DNA from: Pseudomonas sp. PD9R
Lineage (GTDB): Bacteria > Pseudomonadota > Gammaproteobacteria > Pseudomonadales > Pseudomonadaceae
DNA: 64,000 nucleotides
Direction of reading: 5' to 3'
NCBI RefSeq assembly: GCF_019200975.1
Contig: NZ_JAHTMR010000002.1
Span: 231,679 to 295,678, forward strand
This document shows positions 27,953 to 38,090 of this stretch, piece by piece (position 1 is the stretch's first letter; each line of letters starts with the position of its first letter). The position numbers and the translations under genes were made by a program. Under the pieces are notes generated by a model. The model was not told where the DNA came from. It did not search any database and saw only the letters and a list, made by a program, of their open reading frames with translations.

Positions 27953-29410
27953 TCAGAGATGCTGTCCGTGGCGCGCCATGATGTGCCGCACCACGCTGTA
28001 ATCCTGGAGCGAATCGCTGGACAGGTCTTTGCCGTAGCCCGAACGTTTCAGGCCACCATGGGGCATTTCGCTGACCAGCATGAAATGACTGTTGATCCAG
28101 GTGCAGCCGTACTGCAACCGCGCGGCCACTTGCATTGCCTTGTCGAGGTTTTGGGTCCAGACCGAGGATGCCAGGCCGTATTCCGAGTCGTTGGCCCAGT
28201 CCACCGCTTGCCCCAGCTCATCGAAACGGGTCACGGTGACCACCGGCCCGAACACTTCACGCTGGACGATTTCATCGCTCTGTTTACAGCCGGCGAGCAA
28301 GGTTGGCTGGTAATAGAAACCGGCGCCGGAATGCACCGCCGCGCCCGTTACACGTTCGATGTGCGGCTGACCCAGGGCGCGTTCGACGAAGCTGGCCACG
28401 CGGTCGCGCTGGCGAGTGCTGATCAGCGGACCGATTTCATTGTCGGCGTCTCGCTTGCCGGCAAACCGCAGGCTGCTGACCGCCGCGCCGAGTTCGGCCA
28501 CCAAGCGGTCATGAATCCCGGCCTGAGCATAAATCCGGCAGGCAGCGGTGCAATCCTGGCCGGCGTTGTAATAGCCATAACTGCGCACACCTTCGACCAC
28601 GGCCTGGATGTCTGCATCGTTGCAGACGATCACCGGGGCCTTGCCGCCAAGTTCGAGGTGAGTGCGCTTGAGGGTTTTTGCGGCGGCTTGAAGGATTTTC
28701 TGCCCGGTGACGATGTCGCCGGTCAACGACACCATGCGGATTTTCGGGTGGCTGACCAAATGGCTGCCGACGCCTTCACCGCCACCGCAAACGATGTTGA
28801 TCACGCCGCGCGGCAGGATCTCCGCCAGGGCCGGGGCCAAGGCGAGGATCGACAGCGGCGTGTGTTCCGAAGGTTTGAACACCAGCGTATTGCCGGCAGC
28901 CAGGGCCGGGGCGATTTTCCACGCGGCCATCATGATCGGGTAGTTCCACGGCGCGATCGACGCGACCACGCCAATCGGGTCGCGGCGCACCATGCTGGTG
29001 TAGCCCGGCATGTATTCGCCACTGAGTTGGCCGGTCTGACAGCGCACGGCGCCAGCGAAGAAACGGAACACATCGACCGTGGCACTCAAGTCGTCCTGGC
29101 GAGCCAGGTGCAACGGCTTGCCGCAGTTCAGGGATTCGAGACGGGCGAGCAGGTCAGCGTTTTTTTCGATGGCGTTGGCGATGTCCAACAGCAAACTGGA
29201 GCGCTGCTGCGGTGTGGTCCGCGACCAACTGGTGAAGGCGCGGTTCGCGGCGAGGATGGCGGCTTCGACTTGCTCGGTGCTGGCTTCGGCGATCTGCGTC
29301 AGGACTTCGCCGGTGGCCGGGTTGATGATCGGTTCGACAAAACCCTGGCCTGCGACCAATTCGCCGTCGATCAATAACGCGGTGAACAACGGGGTCTGCG
29401 CGCCAGCCAT
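27953..29410 (-). CDS. Aldehyde dehydrogenase, paralogue of PatD
   Basis: This is an NAD-dependent aldehyde dehydrogenase of about 485 residues with [21 protein letters not shown] and SLTGDIVTG. It resembles the PatD-like protein six genes away along its whole length, so the two form a paralogous pair, probably with different amino-aldehyde preferences. The ATG at 29410 aligns with the start of the paralogue; an earlier ATG at 29452 has a better GGGAG site and would add 14 residues. Confidence 0.87.
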   Translation of the reverse strand: MAGAQTPLFTALLIDGELVAGQGFVEPIINPATGEVLTQIAEASTEQVEAAILAANRAFTSWSRTTPQQRSSLLLDIANAIEKNADLLARLESLNCGKPLHLARQDDLSATVDVFRFFAGAVRCQTGQLSGEYMPGYTSMVRRDPIGVVASIAPWNYPIMMAAWKIAPALAAGNTLVFKPSEHTPLSILALAPALAEILPRGVINIVCGGGEGVGSHLVSHPKIRMVSLTGDIVTGQKILQAAAKTLKRTHLELGGKAPVIVCNDADIQAVVEGVRSYGYYNAGQDCTAACRIYAQAGIHDRLVAELGAAVSSLRFAGKRDADNEIGPLISTRQRDRVASFVERALGQPHIERVTGAAVHSGAGFYYQPTLLAGCKQSDEIVQREVFGPVVTVTRFDELGQAVDWANDSEYGLASSVWTQNLDKAMQVAARLQYGCTWINSHFMLVSEMPHGGLKRSGYGKDLSSDSLQDYSVVRHIMARHGQHL

Positions 29411-29557
29411 TTTTCGGATTCTCTTTTTTTGTGTGGCTTCTTGTATAGACATAGCAGCGCTCCCAGTGACTGGGGGCCGGCCGTCTTTATTAGATGGAAC
29501 AAGACTAGTGCGCGGACCCGAGGTCGACAAATACTAAATACTGAAGGTGGCGTTCGA

Positions 29558-30472
29558 TTAAATAGATGGCTTGCGTCCGCCGTGGGGTTGCTCGCGTGCG
29601 ACCGTCAGGAATGGGTCCACCAGCGCCGGTCGCGCGGTGCCGCGACGCCATGCCAGGCCGACGTCGAGGGTCTGGCTGAGGTCGGCAATCGGCCGCGCTT
29701 CAATGATGTCGCCCTCCAATGACCATGGGCGATAAGTCATGTCGGGCTGTATCGATACGCCCAATCCAGCGGCCACCAGACTTCGAACCGCTTCGGTCGA
29801 GGCAGTGCGCAAGGTGATGCGTGGTTGCAACGAGGCCGCCGTCCACATGCGCTGGGCATTGCGGTCCATTTCATCGACGTTCAGCTGGATCAGCGGTTCG
29901 CGGGCGACGTCGGCGAGGTTGATGCTGTCGTGCTCCAGCAGTGGATGCTGGGCCGGCAGCCAGAGTCGATGGGGCGAATGGGTCAGCACTTCGGTCTGTA
30001 GCGCATGGCGATCTTCGAGGTTAGAGAGGATCAGCACGCCAACATCGATCTCGCCACTGACCAGCAAATGCTCGATGTACGGGCGCTCGTCTTCCATCAC
30101 GCGTATTTCAACGTTGGGGTAAGCACGCTGGAAGCGGGTGAGCAAATCCGCCAGGTAATAACCGGCCACCAGACTGGTCACGCCAACAATCAACTGCCCG
30201 GCAACCTGATCGGTGCTTTGTTGCAGGCTGCGTTTGGCGTTGTCCACGGTGGCCAGAATCAGGTGGGCCTGACGCAGGAATTGATGGCCCTGGTGGGTCA
30301 GTGTCATGCCCTTGGCGTGGCGACTGAACAGGCTGACACCGATTTCCTCCTCCAGTTGCTGGATGGCCAGAGTCAGGGTGGACTGGGAAATAAACGCGGT
30401 TTGCGCGGCGGCGGAGATCGAACCGGTCTCGGCCACAGCGATGAAATGTCGGATTTGACGCAAGGTCATCAT
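29558..30472 (-). CDS. LysR-type transcriptional regulator
   Basis: This 304-residue regulator has an N-terminal winged helix (LRQIRHFIAVAETGSISAAA) and a substrate-binding C-terminal domain. It stands at the head of the leftward amine-catabolism group in the same direction as its presumed targets, which is unusual for LysR genes, and no divergent gene shares its promoter. The inducer is unknown. Confidence 0.9.
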   Translation of the reverse strand: MMTLRQIRHFIAVAETGSISAAAQTAFISQSTLTLAIQQLEEEIGVSLFSRHAKGMTLTHQGHQFLRQAHLILATVDNAKRSLQQSTDQVAGQLIVGVTSLVAGYYLADLLTRFQRAYPNVEIRVMEDERPYIEHLLVSGEIDVGVLILSNLEDRHALQTEVLTHSPHRLWLPAQHPLLEHDSINLADVAREPLIQLNVDEMDRNAQRMWTAASLQPRITLRTASTEAVRSLVAAGLGVSIQPDMTYRPWSLEGDIIEARPIADLSQTLDVGLAWRRGTARPALVDPFLTVAREQPHGGRKPSI

Positions 30473-30678
30473 GGCAAGCGTACCCGGTGGGCGGTTTTAT
30501 CGATTTGTTGCAGTGTATATCGAAATTTCTGAAAGCAGCTGCAAGCCGCTAGCTTCAAGCGGCCAGTGAAAAGCTTTGGTGCAACATCTGGAAGCACTCT
30601 CGCGGGCGGGTTGTCGGTACTTTCGATCTAGGCTGATGGCCTCAATGTCCGGTTAAACCTTTTTATGGAGGCGGAAAA

Positions 30679-31404
30679 ATGAACACCCGTGGATTGCTCG
30701 ATCAACTACTAAAGTCCGGCCAGACTATGTTGCAGAACAAGGCGGGCGGGGTGCCGAGCAACAACGCCTCTGGCAGCGCGCTGGGCGGATTGCTTGGCGG
30801 TAACGGTGGCTCGGGCGGGCTTGGCGGTTTGCTCTCTGGCGCGGGCGGAGGTGCTTTGGCAGCGGGGGCAATGGGCCTGTTGCTGGGTAGCAAGAAGGCA
30901 CGCAAGGTAGGCGGCAAAGTCGCGGTTTACGGCAGCCTCGCCGCGTTGGGTGTGCTGGCCTACAAGGCCTATGGCAATTGGCAGACCCAGCAGGGCACTG
31001 CACCGAAGACTGAACCGCAAACCCTCGACCGCTTGCCAATGGCGCAGGCCGAACAACATAGCCAGGCCATTCTCAAAGCCCTGGTGGCGGCGGCCAAGGC
31101 TGACGGCCATATTGACGAGCGCGAACGCGAGCTGATTGAAGGCGAGTTCACCAGACTCGACAACGACCAGGAATTGCAGCATTGGCTGCACGCCGAACTC
31201 AACAAACCATTGGACCCGGCCGATGTCGCCCGCGCCGCCAGTACTCCGGAAATGGCCGCTGAAATGTACATCGCCAGTGTGATGCTGGTGGACGAGGAAA
31301 GCTTCATGGAGAAGTCCTACCTTGATGAACTGGCGCGGCAACTCAAGTTGGAGCCGGGGTTGAAGGCCGAGTTGGAGAAGCAGGTGCGGCAGGCAGCGAT
31401 GTAA
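30679..31404 (+). CDS. DUF533 (YebE-like) inner membrane protein
   Basis: This 241-residue protein has a Gly-rich low-complexity segment (about 30-65) with one or two membrane helices, then a TerB-like helical domain with KADGHIDERERELI, a possible metal-binding DxxIDxxE stretch. The ribosome site GGAGGCGG stands seven bases before the ATG. YebE-type proteins respond to envelope stress in enterobacteria, and the role here is unknown. Confidence 0.85.
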   Translation: MNTRGLLDQLLKSGQTMLQNKAGGVPSNNASGSALGGLLGGNGGSGGLGGLLSGAGGGALAAGAMGLLLGSKKARKVGGKVAVYGSLAALGVLAYKAYGNWQTQQGTAPKTEPQTLDRLPMAQAEQHSQAILKALVAAAKADGHIDERERELIEGEFTRLDNDQELQHWLHAELNKPLDPADVARAASTPEMAAEMYIASVMLVDEESFMEKSYLDELARQLKLEPGLKAELEKQVRQAAM

Positions 31405-31419
31405 GCGGCGCTCCCTGAA

Positions 31420-31496
31420 AGATCGCAGCCTTCGGCAGCTCCTACACGGGATCGCATTTCAAATGTAGGCGCTGCCGAAGGCTGCGATCTTTCGAT
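31420..31496. repeat. REP pair, family 1 (arms pointing apart)
   Basis: GATCGCAGCCTTCGGCAGCT is followed by TGTAGGCGCTGCCGAAGGCT. It is in the 297-base gap before wspA, and the remainder of that gap shows no gene. Confidence 0.87.
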
Positions 31497-31701
31497 CCTG
31501 AAAAAATCTCAATGGCCGATACACGGTCCGCTTCTACCAAATCACCCCTAACACCCTCCCACGCAATTAGCGGACAGTCCCAACCCAGAGCCAGTCTCGG
31601 CTTTCTCCAGCGGGATGAGCAGTGGTGCGCATCCGTCTTATAAATGAAACACCGCCCTCGGCTATACTCCCCAACATTTGAAATGGCCCCGAGGACTGAC
31701 T

Positions 31702-33324
31702 GTGAAGAACTGGACGTTGCGCCAACGCATTTTGGCGAGCTTTGCGGTAATTATCGCCATCATGCTGTTGATGGTCGTCGCCTCCTATTCACGGTTGTTG
31801 AAGATCGAAGAAAGTGAAGCCAGCGTTCGTGACGACGCGTTGCCCGGGGTCTATTACAGCTCGATGATCCGCAGCGCCTGGGTCGACGCTTTTCTTCAGA
31901 CCCAGGAAATGCTCGGTTTGAAAGAGGGGCAGGGCATCAGTGCCGAGGATGCCGCAGACTTCAAGGCGTTCGAGGCGCGTCTGCAGGAGCAGATGGCTAA
32001 ATATCGTGGCACCGTCACCACGGACGAAGACAAAGTCGAATTTGCTGCCTTCGAACAAAAGCGAGAGGATTTCAACAAAATCCTCGCCGCCGTGCTCGAT
32101 TTGCATAAGCGTAACGAAGAAGCTGAAGCCATCAAGTTGTTCACCGAGCAACTGACCCCGGCCTGGACCGCAGGCCGCATGAAACTCAATGACATCATCA
32201 GCGAAAACAAAGTCGTGGCGGACAAGGACATGGCCGCCATTGATGACGCTGTGGTCGCGGCAAAAATCAGCATGGGCATTTCCCTGCTGGTCGCGGTATT
32301 GGCTGCCGGCCTCTGTGGTTTGCTGTTGATGCGGGCGATCATGGCGCCAATGAATCGCATCGTCAGCATCCTCGAAGTCATGCGCACCGGTGACCTCAGC
32401 AACCGCCTGAACCTGGAACGCAAGGACGAATTCGGTGCCGTGGAAACCGGCTTCAACGACATGATGGCCGAGCTGACATCCCTGGTGTCGCAGGCTCAGC
32501 GTTCGTCGGTGCAAGTCACCACGTCGGTCACCGAGATTGCTGCCACGTCCAAGCAACAACAAGCCACCGCCACCGAAACCGCCGCCACCACCACTGAAAT
32601 TGGCGCGACTTCGCGTGAAATCGCAGCGACTTCCCGTGACCTGGTGCGCACCATGACCGAAGTCTCCACCGCTGCCGATCAGGCCTCGGTGGCCGCCGGT
32701 TCCGGGCAGCAAGGCCTGGCTCGCATGGAAGAAACCATGCATTCGGTGATGGGCGCGGCCGATCTGGTCAACGCCAAACTGGCGATCCTCAATGAGAAGG
32801 CCGGCAACATCAATCAGGTGGTGGTGACCATCGTCAAGGTCGCCGACCAGACCAACCTGTTGTCGCTCAACGCCGCGATTGAGGCTGAGAAGGCCGGTGA
32901 ATACGGGCGCGGTTTCGCCGTGGTCGCCACCGAAGTACGACGTCTGGCGGATCAGACTGCGGTCGCCACTTACGACATCGAGCAGATGGTGCGCGAGATT
33001 CAGTCGGCAGTGTCGGCCGGCGTGATGGGTATGGACAAATTTTCCGAAGAAGTGCGCCGAGGCATGTCCGAAGTGCAGCAGGTCGGCGAGCAGTTGTCGC
33101 AGATCATCCATCAGGTCCAGGCGCTCGCGCCGCGGGTATTGATGGTCAACGAAGGCATGCAGGCCCAGGCCACCGGCGCCGAGCAGATCAACCACGCGCT
33201 GGTGCAGTTGGGCGATGCCAGCAGCCAGACCGTCGAGTCCTTGCGCCAGGCCAGTTTCGCCATCGATGAACTGAGCCAGGTGGCCGTGGGGCTGCGTAGC
33301 GGCGTCTCGCGATTCAAAGTCTGA
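31702..33324 (+). CDS. wspA: Wsp surface-sensing chemoreceptor
   Basis: This 540-residue methyl-accepting protein has membrane segment 1 at about 11-33, a periplasmic four-helix domain, membrane segment 2 near 190-210, HAMP, and a long cytoplasmic coiled coil with the hairpin tip KVADQTNLLSLNAAIEAEKAGEYG. It senses surface contact and drives the WspE kinase. The GTG at 31702 follows GAGGA at six bases and is chosen over an upstream ATG at 31678. It is the first gene of a complete, tightly overlapped operon. Confidence 0.95.
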   Translation: MKNWTLRQRILASFAVIIAIMLLMVVASYSRLLKIEESEASVRDDALPGVYYSSMIRSAWVDAFLQTQEMLGLKEGQGISAEDAADFKAFEARLQEQMAKYRGTVTTDEDKVEFAAFEQKREDFNKILAAVLDLHKRNEEAEAIKLFTEQLTPAWTAGRMKLNDIISENKVVADKDMAAIDDAVVAAKISMGISLLVAVLAAGLCGLLLMRAIMAPMNRIVSILEVMRTGDLSNRLNLERKDEFGAVETGFNDMMAELTSLVSQAQRSSVQVTTSVTEIAATSKQQQATATETAATTTEIGATSREIAATSRDLVRTMTEVSTAADQASVAAGSGQQGLARMEETMHSVMGAADLVNAKLAILNEKAGNINQVVVTIVKVADQTNLLSLNAAIEAEKAGEYGRGFAVVATEVRRLADQTAVATYDIEQMVREIQSAVSAGVMGMDKFSEEVRRGMSEVQQVGEQLSQIIHQVQALAPRVLMVNEGMQAQATGAEQINHALVQLGDASSQTVESLRQASFAIDELSQVAVGLRSGVSRFKV

Positions 33325-33860
33325 TGAGCGAACTCACGGCCAAACGCACTGCCGTGAAGCAGGCGTTGCATGCGTTGTTTCTGGTGTTCCGCATCGGCAG
33401 CGAGCGCTATGCATTGCAGGCCATCGAAGTGGCGGAAGTACTGCCGCGCGTGCCTTTGAAGCCGATTGCCCACGCACCACACTGGGTCGCAGGAGTGTTC
33501 GCCTATCGCGGTGCGGTGGTGCCGGTGATCGACCTCAGCGCTTTGACCTTTGGTACGCCGGCGCAGGCTCGCACTAGCACGCGACTGGTGCTGGTGCATT
33601 ACCGCGCGGAGGACACCGCAGCGACGCAATTGCTCGGACTGATTCTGGAGCAAGCCACCGATACGTTGCGCTGCAACCCGGCGGATTTTCAGCCCTATGG
33701 CCTGGACAATCGCCAGGCGCCGTATCTCGGTCCGGTGCGCGAAGACGCACAGGGGTTGCTGCAATGGGTGCGGGTCGCCGATCTGCTGGATGAGCGCGTA
33801 CGCGCGCTGCTGTTTCCGACGCCGCCACTGGACGTGGCGCTGCTTGAGGAACGGCCATGA
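33324..33860 (+). CDS. wspB: CheW-like scaffold WspB
   Basis: This 178-residue CheW-domain protein couples WspA to WspE. Its ATG overlaps the wspA stop as TGATG and its end overlaps wspC as ATGA. Confidence 0.92.
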   Translation: MSELTAKRTAVKQALHALFLVFRIGSERYALQAIEVAEVLPRVPLKPIAHAPHWVAGVFAYRGAVVPVIDLSALTFGTPAQARTSTRLVLVHYRAEDTAATQLLGLILEQATDTLRCNPADFQPYGLDNRQAPYLGPVREDAQGLLQWVRVADLLDERVRALLFPTPPLDVALLEERP

Positions 33861-35128
33861 GCAGCGATCAGCGATTTTTCGATTTCCTCAAGGAGCGCAT
33901 CGGCCTCGACGTGACGTCGGTGGGGCCGGCCATCATCGAGCGCGCCGTACGCCAGCGCAGCACCGCGTCCAATGCGCTGACGGCTGACGAGTATTGGCAC
34001 ACCTTGCAGGGTTCCCGGGATGAACAGCAGGCGCTGATCGAAGCGGTGATCGTCCCCGAAACCTGGTTTTTCCGTTACCCGGAATCCTTTGCCACGCTGG
34101 CGAAACTGGCGAGCAAACGTCTGGCCGAGATCAATAACATGCGCGCGCTGCGCATTCTCAGCCTGCCGTGCTCCACCGGCGAAGAACCGTATTCGATTGC
34201 CATGGCGCTGCTGGATGCCGGGCTCAAGCCGCACCAGTTCAAGGTCGAGGGCATGGACGTCAGCCCGTTGTCGGTGGAAAAAGCCCGGCGTGCGCTGTAT
34301 GGCAAGAACTCGTTTCGCGGCCAGGACATCGCGTTTCGCGATCGATATTTCACCGCGGAAAACGACGGTTATCGACTCAGCAGCCGGGTACTGGACCAGG
34401 TGCGGTTACAGGTCGGCAACCTGCTCGATCCGGCTTTGCTCGCCCATGAGCCGCCCTATGACTTTGTGTTCTGCCGCAACCTGTTGATCTATTTCGATCA
34501 GCCGACGCAAACACAGGTTTTCGAAGTGCTCAAGCGCCTGACCCATGTCGATGGCGTGCTGTTTATCGGTCCTGCCGAGGGCAGCCTGCTCGGGCGTTTT
34601 GGCATGCGCTCGATTGGCATCCCGCAGTCGTTTGCCTTCAACCGTCAGCATGAAGCACAACCAGAGCCCTTGCCGACCTTCGTTCCCGCACCGTTGCCAG
34701 TACCGCAAGTAGTGCGTAACGTCCTTCCACCGCCGGTTATCAAACGCCCATTCGCCAGCATTCCGCGCACGGCGCCTGCTGCGAAAACGAGCGATTCCGA
34801 GACCGCAACGCTGTTGGCAAATATCGCCGCGCTGGCCAACGAAGGCAAAAGCGCCGAAGCCCGTGCCGCGTGCGAAAGTTATTTGCGCAGCCACGAACCG
34901 GTGGCCCAGGTGTTTTGTTGGCTGGGCCTGCTCAGTGATGTCGCCGGTAGTGTCCTGGAAGCCCAGGGTTTTTATCGCAAAGCTTTGTACCTTGAACCGC
35001 AACATCCCGACGCGTTGATGCACCTGGCAGCTTTGCTGCAATCCCAGGGCGACAGCGTGGGTGCCAGACGATTGCAGGACCGCGCCGCTCGCAGCGAGCG
35101 CGCCGCTGACAGTGAGCGTAAACGATGA
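33857..35128 (+). CDS. wspC: CheR-type methyltransferase with TPR tail, WspC
   Basis: This 423-residue protein has an N-terminal CheR all-alpha part, an SAM-dependent domain with LSLPCSTGEEPYSIA and the NLLIYF motif, a Pro-rich linker (about 275-320) and a C-terminal TPR region. It methylates WspA glutamates and so sets signalling sensitivity, in opposition to WspF. Confidence 0.94.
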   Translation: MSSDQRFFDFLKERIGLDVTSVGPAIIERAVRQRSTASNALTADEYWHTLQGSRDEQQALIEAVIVPETWFFRYPESFATLAKLASKRLAEINNMRALRILSLPCSTGEEPYSIAMALLDAGLKPHQFKVEGMDVSPLSVEKARRALYGKNSFRGQDIAFRDRYFTAENDGYRLSSRVLDQVRLQVGNLLDPALLAHEPPYDFVFCRNLLIYFDQPTQTQVFEVLKRLTHVDGVLFIGPAEGSLLGRFGMRSIGIPQSFAFNRQHEAQPEPLPTFVPAPLPVPQVVRNVLPPPVIKRPFASIPRTAPAAKTSDSETATLLANIAALANEGKSAEARAACESYLRSHEPVAQVFCWLGLLSDVAGSVLEAQGFYRKALYLEPQHPDALMHLAALLQSQGDSVGARRLQDRAARSERAADSERKR

Positions 35129-35808
35129 TCGCCTCCGACACCTTTAGCGTCACCCGTGAAGATGCCCAGGCCATTGACGATTGCTGGAACCGCATCGGCA
35201 TCCATGGCGACAAGTCCTGCCCATTGCTGATCGAACACATTCATTGCCGCAATTGCGCGGTGTACTCGGCCGCCGCCACGCGCCTGCTCGATCGCTATGC
35301 GTTGCAACAGGAAGATCGCACGCAAGTCTCCAGCGCGGTCGAGAGTGAAGTTAAAACACGTTCGCTGTTGATGTTCCGCCTCGGTGAAGAGTGGCTGGGC
35401 CTGGCGACGCGCAGTCTGGTAGAAGTGGCACCGTTGCAAGCCATTCATTCGCTTCCGCACCAGCGCTCCCGGGCGTTGCTCGGCGTGGCGAATGTGCGCG
35501 GTGCGCTGGTGGCGTGCCTGTCGTTGGTTGAGTTGCTCGGGCTCGACGGCGTCAACAGCGTTGCCCCAGGCACGCGAGTCATGCCGCGCATGCTGATCAT
35601 CGCTGCCCACGGCGGGCCGGTGGTGGTACCGGTGGATGAAGTGGATGGCATTCACGCCATCGACGAACGGATCCTCGATGCCGCGTCGCGATCCGGCACC
35701 CAAGCGACTGCCAAATACACCCGTGGCGTGCTGCAATTCAAAGGTCGCAGCCTGCGCTGGCTGGATGAAGAACAGCTGTTGTCCGCCGTGACCCGGAGCC
35801 TCACATGA
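35125..35808 (+). CDS. wspD: CheW-like scaffold WspD
   Basis: This 227-residue protein has a short N-terminal extension with CPLLIEHIHCRNCAVY and a CheW domain. It is the second adaptor of the Wsp array. It overlaps wspC and wspE by four bases each. Confidence 0.92.
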   Translation: MIASDTFSVTREDAQAIDDCWNRIGIHGDKSCPLLIEHIHCRNCAVYSAAATRLLDRYALQQEDRTQVSSAVESEVKTRSLLMFRLGEEWLGLATRSLVEVAPLQAIHSLPHQRSRALLGVANVRGALVACLSLVELLGLDGVNSVAPGTRVMPRMLIIAAHGGPVVVPVDEVDGIHAIDERILDAASRSGTQATAKYTRGVLQFKGRSLRWLDEEQLLSAVTRSLT

Positions 35809-38090
35809 CCCCCGAGCAAATGCGCGACGCTTCTTTGCTGGAGCTGTTCAGCCTGGAAGCCGAAGCCCAGACCCAGGTGCTGAGCGCGGGTCTGCTGGCG
35901 CTGGAGCGCGATCCAACCCAAGCCGCTCACCTTGAGTCGTGCATGCGTGCGGCGCACTCGCTCAAAGGCGCGGCGCGCATCGTCGGTGTGGATGCCGGCG
36001 TCAGCGTTGCGCATGTCATGGAGGATTGCCTGGTCAGTGCCCAGGAATCGCGCCTGTACCTGCGTCCCGAACACATTGATGCGTTGCTGCAAGGCACTGA
36101 TTTACTGATGCGTATCGCGACCCCGAACAACAACCCTGCGCCTGCGGATATCGAAGCGTATGTGGCCTTGATGGGGCGGTTGCTGGACCCGATGGCTGTC
36201 CCTATGGCATCAGCCGCACCAGTGATGGCGGAGCTTCAACTCGAAGCGCCGGCAACAAAAATCGCAGACCCGGTCACGGTCATTGAGGCGCCAGCTGAGC
36301 CTGTGCCAGCGCCGAAGAAAACCAAACGCACCACCGAAAACGGCGAGCGCGTACTGCGTGTTACTGCCGAACGGCTGAACAGCCTGCTCGACCTGTCGAG
36401 TAAATCCCTGGTGGAAACCCTGCGCCTGAAACCGCATCTGGCCACCATGCAGCGCCTCAAGCGCATCCAGAGCAACAGCCTTCGAGCGCTGGAAAATCTC
36501 AACGTCCATCTCAAGGAACATGCCCTGAGCCTCGAAGCCCAGGAAGCGCTTGAGGATGCCCGGCGATTGTTGGCGCAATCCCAGCAAATGCTGGTGGAAA
36601 AGAACGCCGAGCTGGACGAGTTCGCCTGGCAGGCCAGCCAGCGCGCGCAGGTGTTGTACGACACCGCGCTGGCCTGTCGAATGCGGCCGTTCGCCGATGT
36701 GCTGAGTGGTCAGGCACGGATGGTTCGCGACCTCGGTCGTAGCCTCGGTAAACAGGTGCGTCTGGAAATCGAAGGCGAGAAAACCCAGGTCGACCGCGAC
36801 GTGTTGGAAAAACTCGAAGCGCCACTGACGCACCTGCTGCGCAACGCGGTGGACCACGGTATCGAAACCCCGCAACAACGGCTGCTGGCTGGCAAACCGG
36901 AGGAAGGGCTGATTCACTTGCGTGCCTCCCATCAGGCTGGCTTGCTGGTGCTGGAATTGAGCGATGACGGTCACGGCGTCGATCTGGAGAAGGTCCGGCG
37001 CAGCATCATCGAACGCCAATTGTCCCCAGCGGAGACCGCTGCGCAGTTGAGCGAGGAGGAGCTGCTGACCTTCCTGTTCCTGCCCGGTTTCAGCCTGCGT
37101 GATTCGGTCACCGAAGTCTCCGGGCGGGGTGTTGGCCTGGACGCCGTGCAGCACATGGTCCGTCAGTTGCGCGGCGCGGTGGTGCTGGAACAGACGGCGG
37201 GCGAGGGCAGCCGCTTCCATCTCGAAGTACCCCTGACTCTGTCGGTGGTGCGTAGCCTGGTGGTGGAGGTTGGCGACGAAGCCTATGCCTTCCCTCTGGC
37301 CCATATCGAGCGCATGTGTGATCTGGATTCTGCGGATATCGTGCAGGTCGAGGGCCGCCAGCACTTCTGGTACGAGGGCCGGCATGTCGGGCTCGTCGCC
37401 GCCAGCCAGTTGTTGCAACGCCCCGCGAGCCAGGGCAATCAGCAAACCCTGAAAGTCGTGGTGATCCGCGAGCGCGAAGCGATCTATGGCGTAGCGGTCG
37501 AGCGGTTTATCGGTGAACGAACGCTGGTCGTGCTGCCGTTGGATGAGCGTCTGGGCAAGGTGCAGGACATTTCTGCCGGGGCCTTGCTCGATGACGGTTC
37601 GGTGGTGTTGATCGTTGACGTCGAAGACATGCTGCGCTCGGTGGACAAACTGCTCAATACCGGGCGCCTTGAGCGCATTGCCCGGCACAGCAATCAGGCG
37701 GTCGAGGCAGCTCGCAAGCGGATTCTGGTGGTCGACGACTCCCTGACCGTACGTGAACTGCAGCGCAAGCTGTTGCTTAATCGTGGCTACGACGTAGCCG
37801 TGGCGGTGGACGGTATGGATGGCTGGAATGCCTTGCGCTCGGAGGATTTCGACCTGCTGATCACCGACATTGATATGCCGCGCATGGACGGCATCGAACT
37901 GGTGTCGTTGTTGCGTCGGGATAACCGTCTGCAATCGCTGCCTGTGATGGTGGTGTCTTACAAGGATCGTGAAGAAGATCGTCGTCGTGGACTGGACGCT
38001 GGAGCCGACTATTATCTAGCCAAAGCCAGTTTTCATGACGACGCCCTGCTTGATGCAGTGGTTGAGCTCATTGGAGGAGCGCGGGCATGA
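35805..38090 (+). CDS. wspE: Hybrid CheA-type histidine kinase WspE
   Basis: This 761-residue kinase has an HPt domain with phosphoacceptor His51 (AAHSLKGAARI), a dimerisation helix pair, an ATPase with HLLRNAVDHGIE and GRGVGLD, a CheW-like domain, and a C-terminal receiver with VVDDSLTVRE and the acceptor in ITDIDMPRMDG. It passes phosphate to WspR and WspF. Confidence 0.95.
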   Translation: MTPEQMRDASLLELFSLEAEAQTQVLSAGLLALERDPTQAAHLESCMRAAHSLKGAARIVGVDAGVSVAHVMEDCLVSAQESRLYLRPEHIDALLQGTDLLMRIATPNNNPAPADIEAYVALMGRLLDPMAVPMASAAPVMAELQLEAPATKIADPVTVIEAPAEPVPAPKKTKRTTENGERVLRVTAERLNSLLDLSSKSLVETLRLKPHLATMQRLKRIQSNSLRALENLNVHLKEHALSLEAQEALEDARRLLAQSQQMLVEKNAELDEFAWQASQRAQVLYDTALACRMRPFADVLSGQARMVRDLGRSLGKQVRLEIEGEKTQVDRDVLEKLEAPLTHLLRNAVDHGIETPQQRLLAGKPEEGLIHLRASHQAGLLVLELSDDGHGVDLEKVRRSIIERQLSPAETAAQLSEEELLTFLFLPGFSLRDSVTEVSGRGVGLDAVQHMVRQLRGAVVLEQTAGEGSRFHLEVPLTLSVVRSLVVEVGDEAYAFPLAHIERMCDLDSADIVQVEGRQHFWYEGRHVGLVAASQLLQRPASQGNQQTLKVVVIREREAIYGVAVERFIGERTLVVLPLDERLGKVQDISAGALLDDGSVVLIVDVEDMLRSVDKLLNTGRLERIARHSNQAVEAARKRILVVDDSLTVRELQRKLLLNRGYDVAVAVDGMDGWNALRSEDFDLLITDIDMPRMDGIELVSLLRRDNRLQSLPVMVVSYKDREEDRRRGLDAGADYYLAKASFHDDALLDAVVELIGGARA

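Noticed and set aside
36210..37934. 574-residue open frame antisense to wspE
   Set aside because: It lies wholly opposite a well-supported gene, is His/Gln-rich as expected from the complement of GC-biased codons, and has no family match or ribosome site.
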